Shown here: positions 51,432-61,386 of the stretch, piece by piece
Numbering within the stretch: the first letter of the stretch is position 1
Layout: every line of letters begins with the position of its first letter
Source of the DNA: Gracilariopsis chorda
Lineage: Eukaryota; Rhodophyta; Florideophyceae; Gracilariales; Gracilariaceae
Direction: 5' to 3'
Assembly: GCA_003194525.1 (NCBI GenBank)
Contig: NBIV01000210.1
Location: 62,001 to 126,000 of the forward strand
Length of the DNA stretch: 64,000 nt
Notes under the pieces: model-generated
Seen by the model: the letters and a program-made list of their open reading frames with translations, nothing else
What the model was told of the DNA's origin: nothing
The model's database searches: none
Made by a program: the position numbers and the translations under genes

Positions 51432-52727
51432 ATGTACATCCCCGACACTGACCGCGACCTCAGGCGCCTCTACGTTCAAGACCGCCCCGTCCAGACTCGG
51501 GAAGAGCTCTTGCACAACTTCTTCGGCTCGGACGGTGTCAGCCGCTTGCGGAGTGGCTTCCGCGTTCAGCCCTCTGGCGGCATCACCAGCGTCGAGTATG
51601 AGAACGACATCGAAGGTGTTGCCGCCTTCTCGCGACACTTCTTCCCCCGCACTTGGAGCACCTCATTTGTCGCCACTGCCACTCTTATATGGAATGAAAA
51701 CGGCCTTCCGCCGCAACCACCCGACCTTGAGGCTACAGTCCACTGCTCACTTGAAGAGCTCTTTCACGGTGCGAAGCGCTGTGTCCAGATTATCCGATGT
51801 GTCACTCGAGAGGACGGAAGCATCGTGCGCGAACCGCTTCAACGTTCGTTGCCGGTCAAGCCCGGCTACCGCGCAGGAACTAGGATAAAGTTCAAAGGCA
51901 TCGGCAATCAGATGACAGCGTGTACCAATGGAGACGTCGTCTTCACCATAGTAGAAAAGAAACATCCCCGCTTCGAAAGGTGCGGCGACAATCTGTACGC
52001 CAAGCAGAGCATAACACTTGCCGATGGTCTTACTAAGGATAAAATCACCTTCATGGGTATCGACGGTTCCCCGCTTGAGATCAACGGTTCTGCAGTTATA
52101 GCAAGACACTTTGCATCCAAGAGCGGTGTTCACGTATGCATTCCGGGCGCTGGTATGCCGTATTTTAGGGACGCCACGCGCAGAGGAGATTTGCATATCA
52201 GCTTCAGCATCGTTTATCCCCCACAAAGCGCTTCTCTCCCAAGTCTTAACCAAGACCAGAATACGCATGCATTTTCTTCACCGTCTAGCATATCCTTGAG
52301 AAGGCTTGCCCGGGAAGCCCATGCCAACTCCTTTGCTCGGCTTAGGCGCATATTACGCTTCTCTCAACGCGATCATATCCTCTCTATGTGGTGTAATATT
52401 TTTGAGCGTCAAATATCGCCGTCTTTGAGAATCGAAGCGCCCCCTGATTCCGAGCCAGAGGAGTGGGGCTCAATGCGATACACTTTTCTTGGTTCAGAAC
52501 GGTCTTTGCGGAGACGGCTTCGTTGCTTCATGACGCCGGATCGGTCGATGCGCGATCAAGAATTCTCCGCGGCACGGGGCCAATCTGAAGAGGAATCATG
52601 CGCACGCTCGCAGTCATCACATTCATCATCTCCTTGGAGACACATTCGCGGATGGCTGAAGAGCATGGTACACATCTTATGGAAAAGAGAGCCTCGTAGA
52701 CCCAATGGAATGTTCAACGCAGACTGA
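51432..52727 (+). CDS. DnaJ C-terminal-domain protein lacking the J domain
   Basis: A 431-aa protein. Residues 95-265 match the two substrate-binding beta-domains of class B DnaJ proteins: LEATVHCSLEELFHGAKRCVQI, then the GYRAGTRIKFKGIGNQ turn, HPRFERCGDNLYAKQSITLADGL and GAGMPYFRDATRRGDLHISFSIVYP. There is no HPD-containing J domain and no zinc finger. Residues 1-95 are not a J domain but keep a GSDG stretch. The C-terminal 160 residues are Arg/Ser-rich and unlike DnaJ. It could bind clients without calling Hsp70. The start ATG is in good context (ccaccATGt). Confidence 0.75.
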   Translation: MYIPDTDRDLRRLYVQDRPVQTREELLHNFFGSDGVSRLRSGFRVQPSGGITSVEYENDIEGVAAFSRHFFPRTWSTSFVATATLIWNENGLPPQPPDLEATVHCSLEELFHGAKRCVQIIRCVTREDGSIVREPLQRSLPVKPGYRAGTRIKFKGIGNQMTACTNGDVVFTIVEKKHPRFERCGDNLYAKQSITLADGLTKDKITFMGIDGSPLEINGSAVIARHFASKSGVHVCIPGAGMPYFRDATRRGDLHISFSIVYPPQSASLPSLNQDQNTHAFSSPSSISLRRLAREAHANSFARLRRILRFSQRDHILSMWCNIFERQISPSLRIEAPPDSEPEEWGSMRYTFLGSERSLRRRLRCFMTPDRSMRDQEFSAARGQSEEESCARSQSSHSSSPWRHIRGWLKSMVHILWKREPRRPNGMFNAD

Positions 52728-53790
52728 ATCGAAACCATCATAGTTATCTTATCTATGAGTGTATTCCTTTTTAAATGGGAGAAATCGAAGAATCGAAGGG
52801 AGTAGCACCTGGTTCGGAACCTTGCCCGTTGACGATTTCTCAAGATGAAATGTGCGTTACCGTATTCGGATGGGGCGTTCTGTGTTTGTTTATTGACACT
52901 CCGAGCCATGGTATTCACATTGTGCAATTACTTTTGTACGGTACAACGCTTTTGGTGATTTGAGAGTGTCGATGAAGTTAGGGATAGCGATATGAAGGAT
53001 GAGGTATTCACGATAAGGAGGTATTGGTGAGTACGCTTAGCGTAGCATCATGGTTGATGGCAGGATATCGACAAGTGTTTGATACGTATTGTATTACATA
53101 CTCTACAAGGGGAAGGCTAACCTATAGCAAGCGCGGTACAAGGTTTGTGCATGAAGGATTCCTGGTTTTCTTGAGTGTATGAATGTCTGATTGAATGATG
53201 TGCACAATCGATGTGGTTTGTAATCAATATTTCGAGAAGTTTGTATCGGACATGACCGACGCGAGAGTACGAGCGTTGCGCTGAGGCACTGATGGATTTG
53301 TGAAGCAGCGTGTTCGCGTTCGTGTACCATATCAATGCCATCTTCTGCTTTATCCTAATCTCGTGAGTGTTTCATTTCCACATTTGCAATAAGAAGTTCC
53401 GTCACTGAGGAGACTTGTCAGTGTGTTGCAAACTCGGCAAGTATCTCGTATGATTACTGATGTGGTTAAGGTTGTTGCAGTGATTAAAGAAGTAAAGTTT
53501 GATACATTACACTTCAGTGCTTTATTCAGTCACGAGCTGAATGAGAGCAGAGACTCCAAACTCCATCGGGAGTGGAATAAACCCCAGGATTTTCGAGATT
53601 CAAAGTGTGGGACATCTTTATGAAGAATAGCTCTGACTCGCAGCTGCAGTGGTCTTTTTAAGGATAGCTCGGTGTAGGCATACCATACATTTCCTTGTAT
53701 AGGCAGATCGCACCTCAAAGGCGTTCACTCACTACGACGGAAACATATGAGATGCAACAGAGCACAGACAAATGTGTGGTCTGCAATCTA
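52728..53790. other. Intergenic, no gene seen
   Basis: About 1 kb of AT-rich DNA from the end of the DnaJ-like gene to the left end of the decayed Tc1 copy. No coding signal. Confidence 0.45.
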
Positions 53791-54760
53791 CACTCACCGA
53801 AATTCAAATAAATCCACCAAACCGCCTGCCTTGCTCGTGAAGAGCAAGGCCGGTGGAGGAGGAATAAGTGCGGTAACATATAGCGACTGGTGTAGTTTAC
53901 TTAACAGAACAGCTAGAGCATGCACCTTAAACTATACAACACACTTGTACACACTTTTGTATGTGAAATATAAAATAAATCCACGAAATTCAATAAATCC
54001 AAAAAGTTCTTCAATGTGTTTTGGCGCCAATTGTTGTCGTATCAGAACAACAAAACGGCTACCACAACAACAAAGCCATGCTAAACAGTTCTTGAACAAG
54101 AACTTTTAAAACAGCGTTACGAGTAATGCCTCGCGGTAAAGCGCTAACTGACAGAGAAAAAGGCATCATTCGAGCCTTACGACATGAACAACTCAGCGAA
54201 CGAGAAATTGCTGATGCTGTCGGTCGATCCAAGGGAGCTGTTTGAAACCTTCTGAAGAACTCCAACAAATCCAAACGCAAATATTTAAGAGCTAACAACC
54301 GTAAGCTTACCAAAAAAAAGAGCGTCGAATCATTCGAAAGGCCCTGACTGGTGAGTTGAGTGCCAATGGCATACGTCGGGACATGCAACTACCAGTCACA
54401 ACCGGTCGTGTTCAGCAAATACTTCACAATTTCCCTCACCTAAAGTACAAGAAAATGATGAATGGTCCATACATGAAGTCTTCACACAAATTTCGAAGAA
54501 TGGAATTTGCCAGAAATTACCTTCAATCAGAAGCTATTGACTGGAAGAATGTTATTTTCACGGATGAAAAAAGTTTACTTTGGATGGACCCGATGGCAAC
54601 TGCATGTATTGGCATGATTTACGAACCGAACCAAGTTGGTTTTCTAAACGCAACATTGGAGGAGGATCTGTAATGGTTTGGGGAGCCATTTCTTACTACG
54701 GTGCTTTGCAGGTAGTGGAACTTGTAGTGCAACGCCCTCAGGGAAGGATTCTTGGTACTT
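53791..54760 (+). mobile_element. Decayed Tc1-like element, 3' truncated
   Basis: The left end probably starts at 53791 after TA (53789-53790): CACTCACCGAAATTCAA resembles the intact element's CAGTGCGCGAAATCTC. Two related direct repeats (53798-53816 and 53984-54001, sharing CGAAATTCAA or CGAAATTCAATAAATCC) lie 186 bp apart, like the IR/DR end of the intact copy. The transposase region follows and stops before the second catalytic Asp. No right end was found. Confidence 0.7.
54126..54760 (+). pseudogene. Tc1/mariner transposase pseudogene
   Basis: It starts MPRGKALTDREKG with the paired helix-turn-helix pattern, then meets TGA at 54240-54242. Frameshifts follow in the A-run near 54310-54317 and near 54590. 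Later blocks are recognisable in other frames: RRDMQLPVTTGRVQQIL, FTDEKSLLW with the first catalytic Asp, and GGGSVMVWGAI. Homology ends near 54755, before the QDNA and NPIE motifs. It belongs to a different Tc1 family from the intact copy at 24.5 kb, judging by the divergent N-terminus and ends. Confidence 0.85.
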
Positions 54761-54929
54761 GAACGCTTTCCCGATATTATCGGTTGTGTAGTTTGTATAT
54801 GAACTACGCCCCACTATGGTGGATATGGACACGTGGGACACGGTTTTGGGTCAGTTGGCGGTTGGCCACAGTAGTGGATGTTGCCACGAAATGTGGAGTA
54901 TTTTAGTTAATATTATTTATTATTTTCAC

Positions 54930-56500
54930 ACCCATTTCTGGGAAGCTAGTACTTAGTGCGACGGCGCACTGCCGTCGCACCAGTAAACCTTCCCCAACAA
55001 GGGACCCCAACCTGGGGAATTGGCTCTAGTTGTTGCCGCTTGCACGCGTACTCTACTCCTCCTTGGAGGGAAACGCCGTAAACCACGGGACATCTAACCC
55101 CCTTGCACATCTAAAGAAGCCCATCCTTGGGAGTACAATTGTTCCAATCATATTGGTGTTTCGCCCTGTATAGGGATATTGTTACCGGCATCGCCGTATC
55201 TGTTCGTCGCTCTCGCGACTCACATCGTCCTCTCTTCCTCCTCTTCGCCCTTCCTTTTCCCCCTTTTTAGGGTAGCACCTCCCGCTATCCGCGGCCCTCG
55301 TGTGCGCATCCGCTCACACACCCCCACTTACGTGGAAACATACCTCTACTGAGGATCACACCCCCGCTCACGCGGATACCGATTCTTCGCCTTCACCTCC
55401 CTGCGCGAGTCGCGACAGGTGTCCCTGGTCTTACAAACTGGCTTCGCCGTGACACCTCTGGGAGGGCTCTACCCAACTGGGTTCACCTCGTGAGAGGAAG
55501 ATCCCGAACGTCTTTCGGTGTTTTTCCCCTTTGGGGCATTGCAACACAAAGTGGTCTCCCGACCTAGAATCGGTTTTTGTTTTCTCTCTTACGAGGTTTG
55601 TTTTTATTTACCGGAAGTTCCGTGATCGTTTCCGGTCGTAACGGTATTTTCTCATGTCGAGAAATCCCTCCGATGCGGAGCCAGTGGTTACGCGTAGTCG
55701 CTCCCGCGACAACGCAGACACATCCGAAGTTCGGTTCGTACCCCGTATCCCTATACGGACAAGTTCCAGCCGTACTGGCGCCGCTTCATCGCGGAATGAT
55801 ACCCCCGACTGGGAACCCCAGAACCTCCTTTTGCCCTCGTTATCACCCCCGCAGGGGAATGCAGCATCGACTCCGGCTGTTGCCGCAGTGCCCCAGGCAC
55901 CCCGGCCTGCTCCCGCTGTCGCGGCTTCGAGCCCCCGTGGAACGGGCGATAACAACCCCCAGGGGACTTCCCTGGAATCCCAGGTCCGCGCTCTGTGGAC
56001 CGCCCATGACACCCTTGTAGGGGAACTAAAATCCCTCCAAGAGGTGGTCTCGGCAACCCCCGTAAAGGAGGTCGCCGAGGAACTCCGTATTTTACGGTCT
56101 GACGTCAACTCCGTGTTGGAGAGTTTGGGACAACCCGCCACCTTCATCGAAGGAGTTGAAGCCCGATTTGATCGGATTGCGTCGGTGTTTTCGGAATGCT
56201 AGTTTGACAATCAAAAGGGAAAGAATTGAAATGGACGGATATCGACTCTTAAAACCCACTTTTGAATGAATCAATTTCCATCAAAATATTTTCACACATT
56301 CAACACTGCTAGTTTTTTGAAAGTATAAACTAGTAAAGCACTTCACATTTCCAAGTTATTTCGGACCAAAAACCGAGTCCGGACTCCGCGAAGTGGAGTC
56401 CAGACTCCACTACTACATACCTTCACATGTGAACGTGAGATTGAAAATCTGACCGGACCACCGGAACTGCCCCTTCAAATAGAAGGATAGGATGCTCAGA
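54930..56500. mobile_element. Hairpin-rich retroelement-like fragment
   Basis: From 54930 the DNA changes style to dense small perfect hairpins, for example a 9-bp stem at 54957-54979, 5-bp stems at 55005-55017 and 55206-55219, and a 6-bp stem at 55743-55758. The same style marks the gag-protease element at 61.5 kb, so this is probably the 5' part of a relative. It carries one ORF (55654-56202). No reverse transcriptase or LTR pair is visible. Confidence 0.55.
55654..56202 (+). CDS. Retroelement-like coiled-coil ORF (gag-like)
   Basis: A 182-aa frame starting MSRNPSDAEPVVTRSRSRD. The first two thirds are Arg/Ser/Pro/Ala-rich. The last third is an amphipathic coiled coil (LESQVRALWTAHDTLVGELK, then EVAEELRILRSDVNSVLESL) ending VEARFDRIASVFSEC. 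A basic, disordered start plus a coiled coil would suit a gag N-terminus or another assembly protein of a retroelement. No zinc knuckle. The assignment is by context and style, not by a family match. Confidence 0.4.
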   Translation: MSRNPSDAEPVVTRSRSRDNADTSEVRFVPRIPIRTSSSRTGAASSRNDTPDWEPQNLLLPSLSPPQGNAASTPAVAAVPQAPRPAPAVAASSPRGTGDNNPQGTSLESQVRALWTAHDTLVGELKSLQEVVSATPVKEVAEELRILRSDVNSVLESLGQPATFIEGVEARFDRIASVFSEC

Positions 56501-56746
56501 TAAATACATATATAGGAAATACATTAGAGTTTACAAAACATGATAGCCCTCGCTATCCTTCACTCGTTGTCAGTGTCTGCGGCCTTGCATAGCATGCACC
56601 AGTCCACGAGCCAGCGCAAAACGCTCGGCATCACCTGCTCCACTTCATCCCCGTGCGCCATAATAATTACGCTCCCGCATTTCGCTCTCCAACAACCCCT
56701 TTGCTCCCCTTTCTCCTTCCAATCCTTCAACTCTCCTTCCCGCACC

Positions 56747-57865
56747 ATGTTCCCCTGTTGCTACCCTCGCTGCTCCTTCCACGGCCGCACCACATACTCT
56801 CTTCAGAGTCACCAACGCAGGTGCCCCCATCGCCTCACCGCCAACAAGCGTTCCTCCTCCACAGCCACCGCTCCAGTTCAGTTCCCTCCCAGGACCAAGA
56901 AGCGAAAATCCGTTCCCAACCTCTCCATCAATTCTCCTCCCCTTCCCTCTCACCGTCCTTCCGACAACGTCCCCCTCGCCGATGATGATCCATATGAACT
57001 TCAACAGGCTTCCCTCTCTCTTCAAACCCAAGACGCTTACCATATCGCAAGCCACGCCATCGGCTCCGTCTCCTCCTCAAACCCCCTTCTCCCGCCCCCT
57101 TCTCGTTCCCCTTCCCCTCTCGCCGACAACCCTCATCTCGAACAACTCGTCCTCTACATCTCCTCCATCGCATCCTCCGTCAGCACCCGCAAAGCAGACG
57201 AGCTCATCTCCATCCTCAACCATCCAGACTTCTCCAAGTCCTCCTTCCAGACCTCCATCTCCTCCGCCAGGCAGTGCCTCGCACTGCAAGAGGACCTCTT
57301 CAAGCAACGCATCAGCTCCAACGGCTTCATCCCTTCCACCATCACAGACAAGCGCAACACCTTCTCCGCAACCCTCTTCCAGAAACGTGCCATCGACGTC
57401 CTCAAGCAACAACTCGCACTCGCACACCTCAACAACACCTTCTTCCAGCCGGTATCTCAATCTTCCTCATCTTCTTCGTCTTCTGGTCACCCGGCTTTCG
57501 CACATCCCATGGCTGCAGCCCTCGGAAAGAAAGTCGTCCCAGCCATCAAACAGGAAATTATGCAGTCCCCCGTCGATGACATCGTCTGGCACACCCCCCA
57601 GGAAACCGGTATCGAATCATTCATCGGCCTCGTCCAGCTCTACTCGGACAAGTCCGCAACCTCCCTGAAAAGCTCCTCCGTCAATTCCTACCCCCTCCAC
57701 GTCACGTTTCTCAACTTCTCCGATGCCCTCCGCCGAAAGTGTATATCCGAAAATCTCACACTCCTCGGATACCTTCCAACCTCCTTCTCCCCGTTTACCG
57801 CCTTCGACGACGGCGGCGACTACGTCCCGAAATCATCCTCCAATCAAAAAATTAGTGTAAAATGA
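56747..57865 (+). pseudogene. Truncated KDZ (Plavaka)-like transposase
   Basis: A 372-aa frame from the ATG at 56747. It begins with a C2H2-type zinc finger (CCYPRCSFHG, then SLQSHQRRCPH) and a Pro/Ser-rich linker. The end reads IESFIGLVQLYSDKSATSLK, then YPLHVTFLNFSDALRRKC and LLGYLPT. This is the pattern of the Plavaka branch of Kyakuja-Dileera-Zisupton transposases (SDKT, then YPVYLTLGN, RRKPS, LLGYLPV). Full transposases continue for hundreds of residues after this block; here a stop follows 33 residues later, inside a 15-bp inverted repeat. It is therefore a 5' fragment. The family call is inference from these motifs. Confidence 0.55.
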
Positions 57866-57952
57866 ACCATGCATCTTCCGCCCATGACCTACTAGGTCGT
57901 ACCGCAGATGTCCGTTCATTCCAGACACTAATTTTAAACTAATTTTTTGATT
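57842..57952. repeat. 15-bp inverted repeat across the KDZ-like stop
   Basis: 57842-57856 (AATCAAAAAATTAGT) is the exact reverse complement of 57938-57952. The left arm contains the final codons of the truncated transposase. Confidence 0.75.
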
Positions 57953-57976
57953 TTCGGAACTGCTGGCCGCCACGTG

Positions 57977-58077
57977 GTGGAGGTCCGTGGACCGGAGTGT
58001 CGTGGCGCTTCATCAGGCGTGGCGCTTCATCAGGCGCCTGATGAAGCGCCACGACACTCCGGTCCACGGACCTCCAC
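57977..58077. repeat. Large palindrome with 43-bp arms
   Basis: Arms 57977-58019 and 58035-58077 are perfect reverse complements separated by 15 bp. A 17-bp direct duplication at the inner end of the left arm makes the centre (58020-58051) a further perfect 32-bp palindrome. It would form a very stable cruciform or RNA hairpin. Confidence 0.95.
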
Positions 58078-58386
58078 CCCCAAAAACAAACTTCGAATAC
58101 CAATGCAAAATCATTACAGGTGCATTGCAGCGCCGCCTAAATGAACTTAATGGTTGTCAGGAAACGTCTTCAATACCATGTATTTCAAAAGTATAGATGC
58201 TCACGTCGCCTGAACCGAGCAGACGTGATCACGAGAGCATCTTACGCGACTGGGTGCCACGACAACTTGATCACGCGAACGCTTCAAGATTGCAGCGTGG
58301 TTCTCGGCCGGAATAAGAGTTCTACGAAGACGAAGAAGCATTGTCCCAGGAAATCCGCTTCGCTGCGAAGGCCTGACATAGAAATG

Positions 58387-58632
58387 CCGACTACGCGAGG
58401 AAAAGCGAAAAGCATGGGCAGCTCCAGAGCTTCCAACCTTTCCACGCCTCCGCCCGCTCAACGCGATGCAAACAGAGAGCTCCATGGTGGGGCGTCTGTC
58501 AATTTGTTTGTGCGAATCGGTAATAGCGATGAAAAGGTGAAGGTTGGCAAAGCACAATTGCGGGGTATGGACGTAGCGGGTGGATCTGGGCCTGGAACAG
58601 GACTCTGCCGATCTGACTTTCTGACATGTTGA
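58387..58632 (+). CDS. Unrecognised small basic protein
   Basis: An 81-aa frame from the ATG at 58387: MPTTRGKAKSMGSSRAS, a Thr/Pro stretch, then a short block VNLFVRIGNSDEKVKVGKAQLRGMD that looks folded (two strands and a helix start). It is not recognised. The block weakly recalls the end of Borealin-type proteins, but this is not firm. The frame is open upstream without obvious coding character. Confidence 0.35.
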   Translation, partial: PTTRGKAKSMGSSRASNLSTPPPAQRDANRELHGGASVNLFVRIGNSDEKVKVGKAQLRGMDVAGGSGPGTGLCRSDFLTC

Positions 58633-59188
58633 ATAGATGTAAATAGAGGGACAGGGTGATGGGAGTGGAAAAGATGACGCCATTTGTGTTGGATGATGTT
58701 TAATAGTGAAGGGATGATGTCTGGAAAGATGAAGCTCTGTTATATTTTATTAAGAGAGGTACAGGTATAAGAAGAAACTTGGTGGGCGGGTATATCGGTG
58801 GGGAGAATAAAGAAAGGTATAGTGGACAAATCATATGAGATATGAATGTAAATGAAAGTGAATATGTAATTATTTATGAGAATTAAAGGAGATTGTAGGG
58901 ATGTGAAGCACGACATTGCTACAGGGAAAGACTGCGGTTCCCAAATGTGTCCATAGTGAAGGTAGTGGTTCCTTTCATATCAGAATGCGGTGTGGGGTGC
59001 AAGCAGTGCTTGATTTATGAAAAGGAGTGTAGACACTGAATGCATTATCGTGTACTGGTTCAAAACACTGCTTCGCGTGTTTGGAATTGGGAGGGTTTAG
59101 CAAGTCGGAGGATGGTACGTTGTGCATATAAGCGAGGAAGAGGTTGGTTCAAGTGGGGAGGAGGTACAATCGTGATCGACATTCAAAC
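58633..59188. other. Intergenic, no gene seen
   Basis: About 555 bp of purine-rich, AT-rich DNA between two plus-strand genes. No RNA gene or repeat recognised. Confidence 0.4.
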
Positions 59189-60385
59189 ATGGCATTCGAG
59201 AACATCCACAAGCACCACGACTACTATTTGCAGTCTTCCGAGAGTGACCGGAGGACTCGTGCGTATCTGAATATCTTTCCGAATGAGACGGTGATTCGGT
59301 TTGACGAAGTACTTGAAATTCGGTATAGTACGGATACGGAGAAGGGTGTTGTGCGAGGGGCGTCAAGGTTGCTCACCGCGGGTGTTTTGGAGGATGTGAC
59401 GGAGATATACGAGGTTCTAGACGAAGTACCGACACATAATTATATCTTAACGAATTCAAATTTTTTGCACGTGCTGTACGGGAGTACTCATTTGATACAA
59501 TATCTGGAGAATGCGCCAAACCTTTCTAGAAGCCCTCGTCATATGTTCAGTTTCAGGGCTTGGTGCGCATATGCGTTTCTGTTTTCATTAGCCATTGGTG
59601 CTCTTTATGGGGTATTGAAACCGCTTTTGATGCATTATGTGGTAGGGGATGTTCGAATGTCTCCGAAGATGTTGATTGTGGTAATTCTGGAGACTGTTTT
59701 GCATTTGTTTATCTTCGATATGGTGTTTGCATTGCATAGAAGGCATTTTGGTTCATTGGCATACGTACCTTTGCGGGACAGCCAGCGAATGGCACGGATT
59801 TCTGTGATTCGAAACAGACTACTTGGATTCACGATGGCAGGTCTTTTGCCGTTGAATGTTTGTATTTTTGTTGGCTATCACTTCTTGGAAGCGCCAATTT
59901 CGATTGGAATGGAACTTAGGACTGGTGCTCTTGCATTTTTCACTGGTGGTTTCATGTTTGGGGGTATGTCGTATGTGGTTGAACGGCTAACGATGTTTTT
60001 TGTGACTAGGGACAGCATTAAGAATGAGAGAGAGCTCCCATATGTGCAGAGAGGTAGTGTTGGGCTGATTTTGGATGTGTGCAGGACCGTATACGGTGGT
60101 TTGAATAAGGTGCTTGGGTTTAGAGATGGTGTGGCTACTATGAGGCTCTATATCGGAAGGGTGTTCCCTGTTGTGTTTACCTACTTGATTTTCACGTTCC
60201 TGAGCGATACTTCTTTGCACAAGGTAAGGGGACTCGCGCCTGTAGTGGAGAATACTATCTTTTTCGTGCTGCTTCTTTTGGGTATGGCTGTGGATATGGA
60301 CTTGGAGTACCATTTTCGAAGGTATGTTGCGAATCTAGGAGAGCACTGTAGGCCTGTTGGTTCTCGTTTTGAACCATTTCTTTAG
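59189..60385 (+). CDS. Unrecognised multi-span membrane protein
   Basis: A 398-aa protein from the ATG at 59189 (MAFENIHKHHDYYLQ). Residues 1-120 are hydrophilic. About seven hydrophobic segments follow, including AWCAYAFLFSLAIGALYGVL, MLIVVILETVLHLFIFDMVF, FTMAGLLPLNVCIFVGYHFL, LRTGALAFFTGGFMFGG, VFPVVFTYLIFTFL and TIFFVLLLLGMAVDM. No family could be named. Codon use is G/T-rich, like the next gene and unlike the C-rich genes in the left half, which may mean a different chromosomal context or origin. Confidence 0.65.
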   Translation: MAFENIHKHHDYYLQSSESDRRTRAYLNIFPNETVIRFDEVLEIRYSTDTEKGVVRGASRLLTAGVLEDVTEIYEVLDEVPTHNYILTNSNFLHVLYGSTHLIQYLENAPNLSRSPRHMFSFRAWCAYAFLFSLAIGALYGVLKPLLMHYVVGDVRMSPKMLIVVILETVLHLFIFDMVFALHRRHFGSLAYVPLRDSQRMARISVIRNRLLGFTMAGLLPLNVCIFVGYHFLEAPISIGMELRTGALAFFTGGFMFGGMSYVVERLTMFFVTRDSIKNERELPYVQRGSVGLILDVCRTVYGGLNKVLGFRDGVATMRLYIGRVFPVVFTYLIFTFLSDTSLHKVRGLAPVVENTIFFVLLLLGMAVDMDLEYHFRRYVANLGEHCRPVGSRFEPFL

Positions 60386-60627
60386 ACACGTTCGTAGTTC
60401 TACCTGTACATACCTAAGTTAGTGTGATAGAGTTGTAAACTGAAGGAAGTGTTAAACTAATGTCGTTCTAAATTTTTCGTTTCAGATTATTGGTGGGACA
60501 CGACTCGGTGGGAAATGGCGCGAAAACGGGCGAGTGAAAAAATGCGGTTGGATAAGTACCTGGGGAGTGCTCGCTTGGTGGTTGGGTTAGGAACGGGAGC
60601 GCCGTTGTGGTGGGGCGTGTAGTAGCC

Positions 60628-61386
60628 ATGTCTAGCGAAGACGTGAATGATGAGGAGCTACTGGCGTTGTTGGATAAAGCGGAGAAGAGGGAGGTCCCCG
60701 AGACGCCTCCAAGGACGAAGAAGGAGGAGGAAGGGAAGGGTGATGGTGAAGAGGGCAAGGGAAGGAACGTTGTTGGGTTCGGGGAGCTTGGGGTTGGGAC
60801 GATGATGGGAGGGGATGGGGGGGAGGGAAGTGAGGGCGAGGGAAGTCGAGGAGGACGGGGAGGAGGAGGAGGTGGGGCGGGGCGAATGAGTCGGTTTTAC
60901 CGCGATGTGAAGAAACTGGTGAGGAGCGTGGGCGGAGGGCTTAAGGAGCGTTTGGATGAGTGTATCGAGGAGGTTGTGGTGGAGATGGGGGGGATGGTGC
61001 TGAGTTCTTCAGAGGAAGGGGTGCCTATGGGTGCTGTGGCTGAGCTGCATAGGAGGGCAAGGGAGGCTGGGTTGTGGGCGGAAATGCATGTCGATGGGGT
61101 TGTGGCGTGTGTGGGTGAGGAGCTGAGGAGACTGTGGAAGGAGAACGAGGAGATGCGTAGACGGGTTTTGGTGTTGGAGAAGCAACTTTTACTGGTTGGT
61201 AGGGCTGTGCATCTAATCGAGGAAATGCAGAAGAAGGTGTGTGATGCGGAAGGGAGAGCTGTTGTCGGGGAAGGCACTCCTGTTACTCCCGGTCGACGGG
61301 CTGTAAGGAAGAGGTTGGAGGAGAAGGACGACGAAGGAATAGAAGGTGAGAGTCGGTTGAAGAGGAGGCGTGGAATGAGAGGATAA
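60628..61386 (+). CDS. Unrecognised acidic, Gly-rich coiled-coil protein
   Basis: A 252-aa frame from the ATG at 60628 (gccATGt). The start (MSSEDVNDEELLALLDKAEK) is an acidic helix, then a Lys/Glu/Gly-rich low-complexity part. From about residue 85 on it is helical (RFYRDVKKLVRSVGGGLKER), with a heptad stretch ENEEMRRRVLVLEKQLLLVG near 175-195. The basic end (LKRRRGMRG) could be a nuclear signal. No family is recognised. It is strongly G-rich on the coding strand. Confidence 0.5.
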   Translation: MSSEDVNDEELLALLDKAEKREVPETPPRTKKEEEGKGDGEEGKGRNVVGFGELGVGTMMGGDGGEGSEGEGSRGGRGGGGGGAGRMSRFYRDVKKLVRSVGGGLKERLDECIEEVVVEMGGMVLSSSEEGVPMGAVAELHRRAREAGLWAEMHVDGVVACVGEELRRLWKENEEMRRRVLVLEKQLLLVGRAVHLIEEMQKKVCDAEGRAVVGEGTPVTPGRRAVRKRLEEKDDEGIEGESRLKRRRGMRG

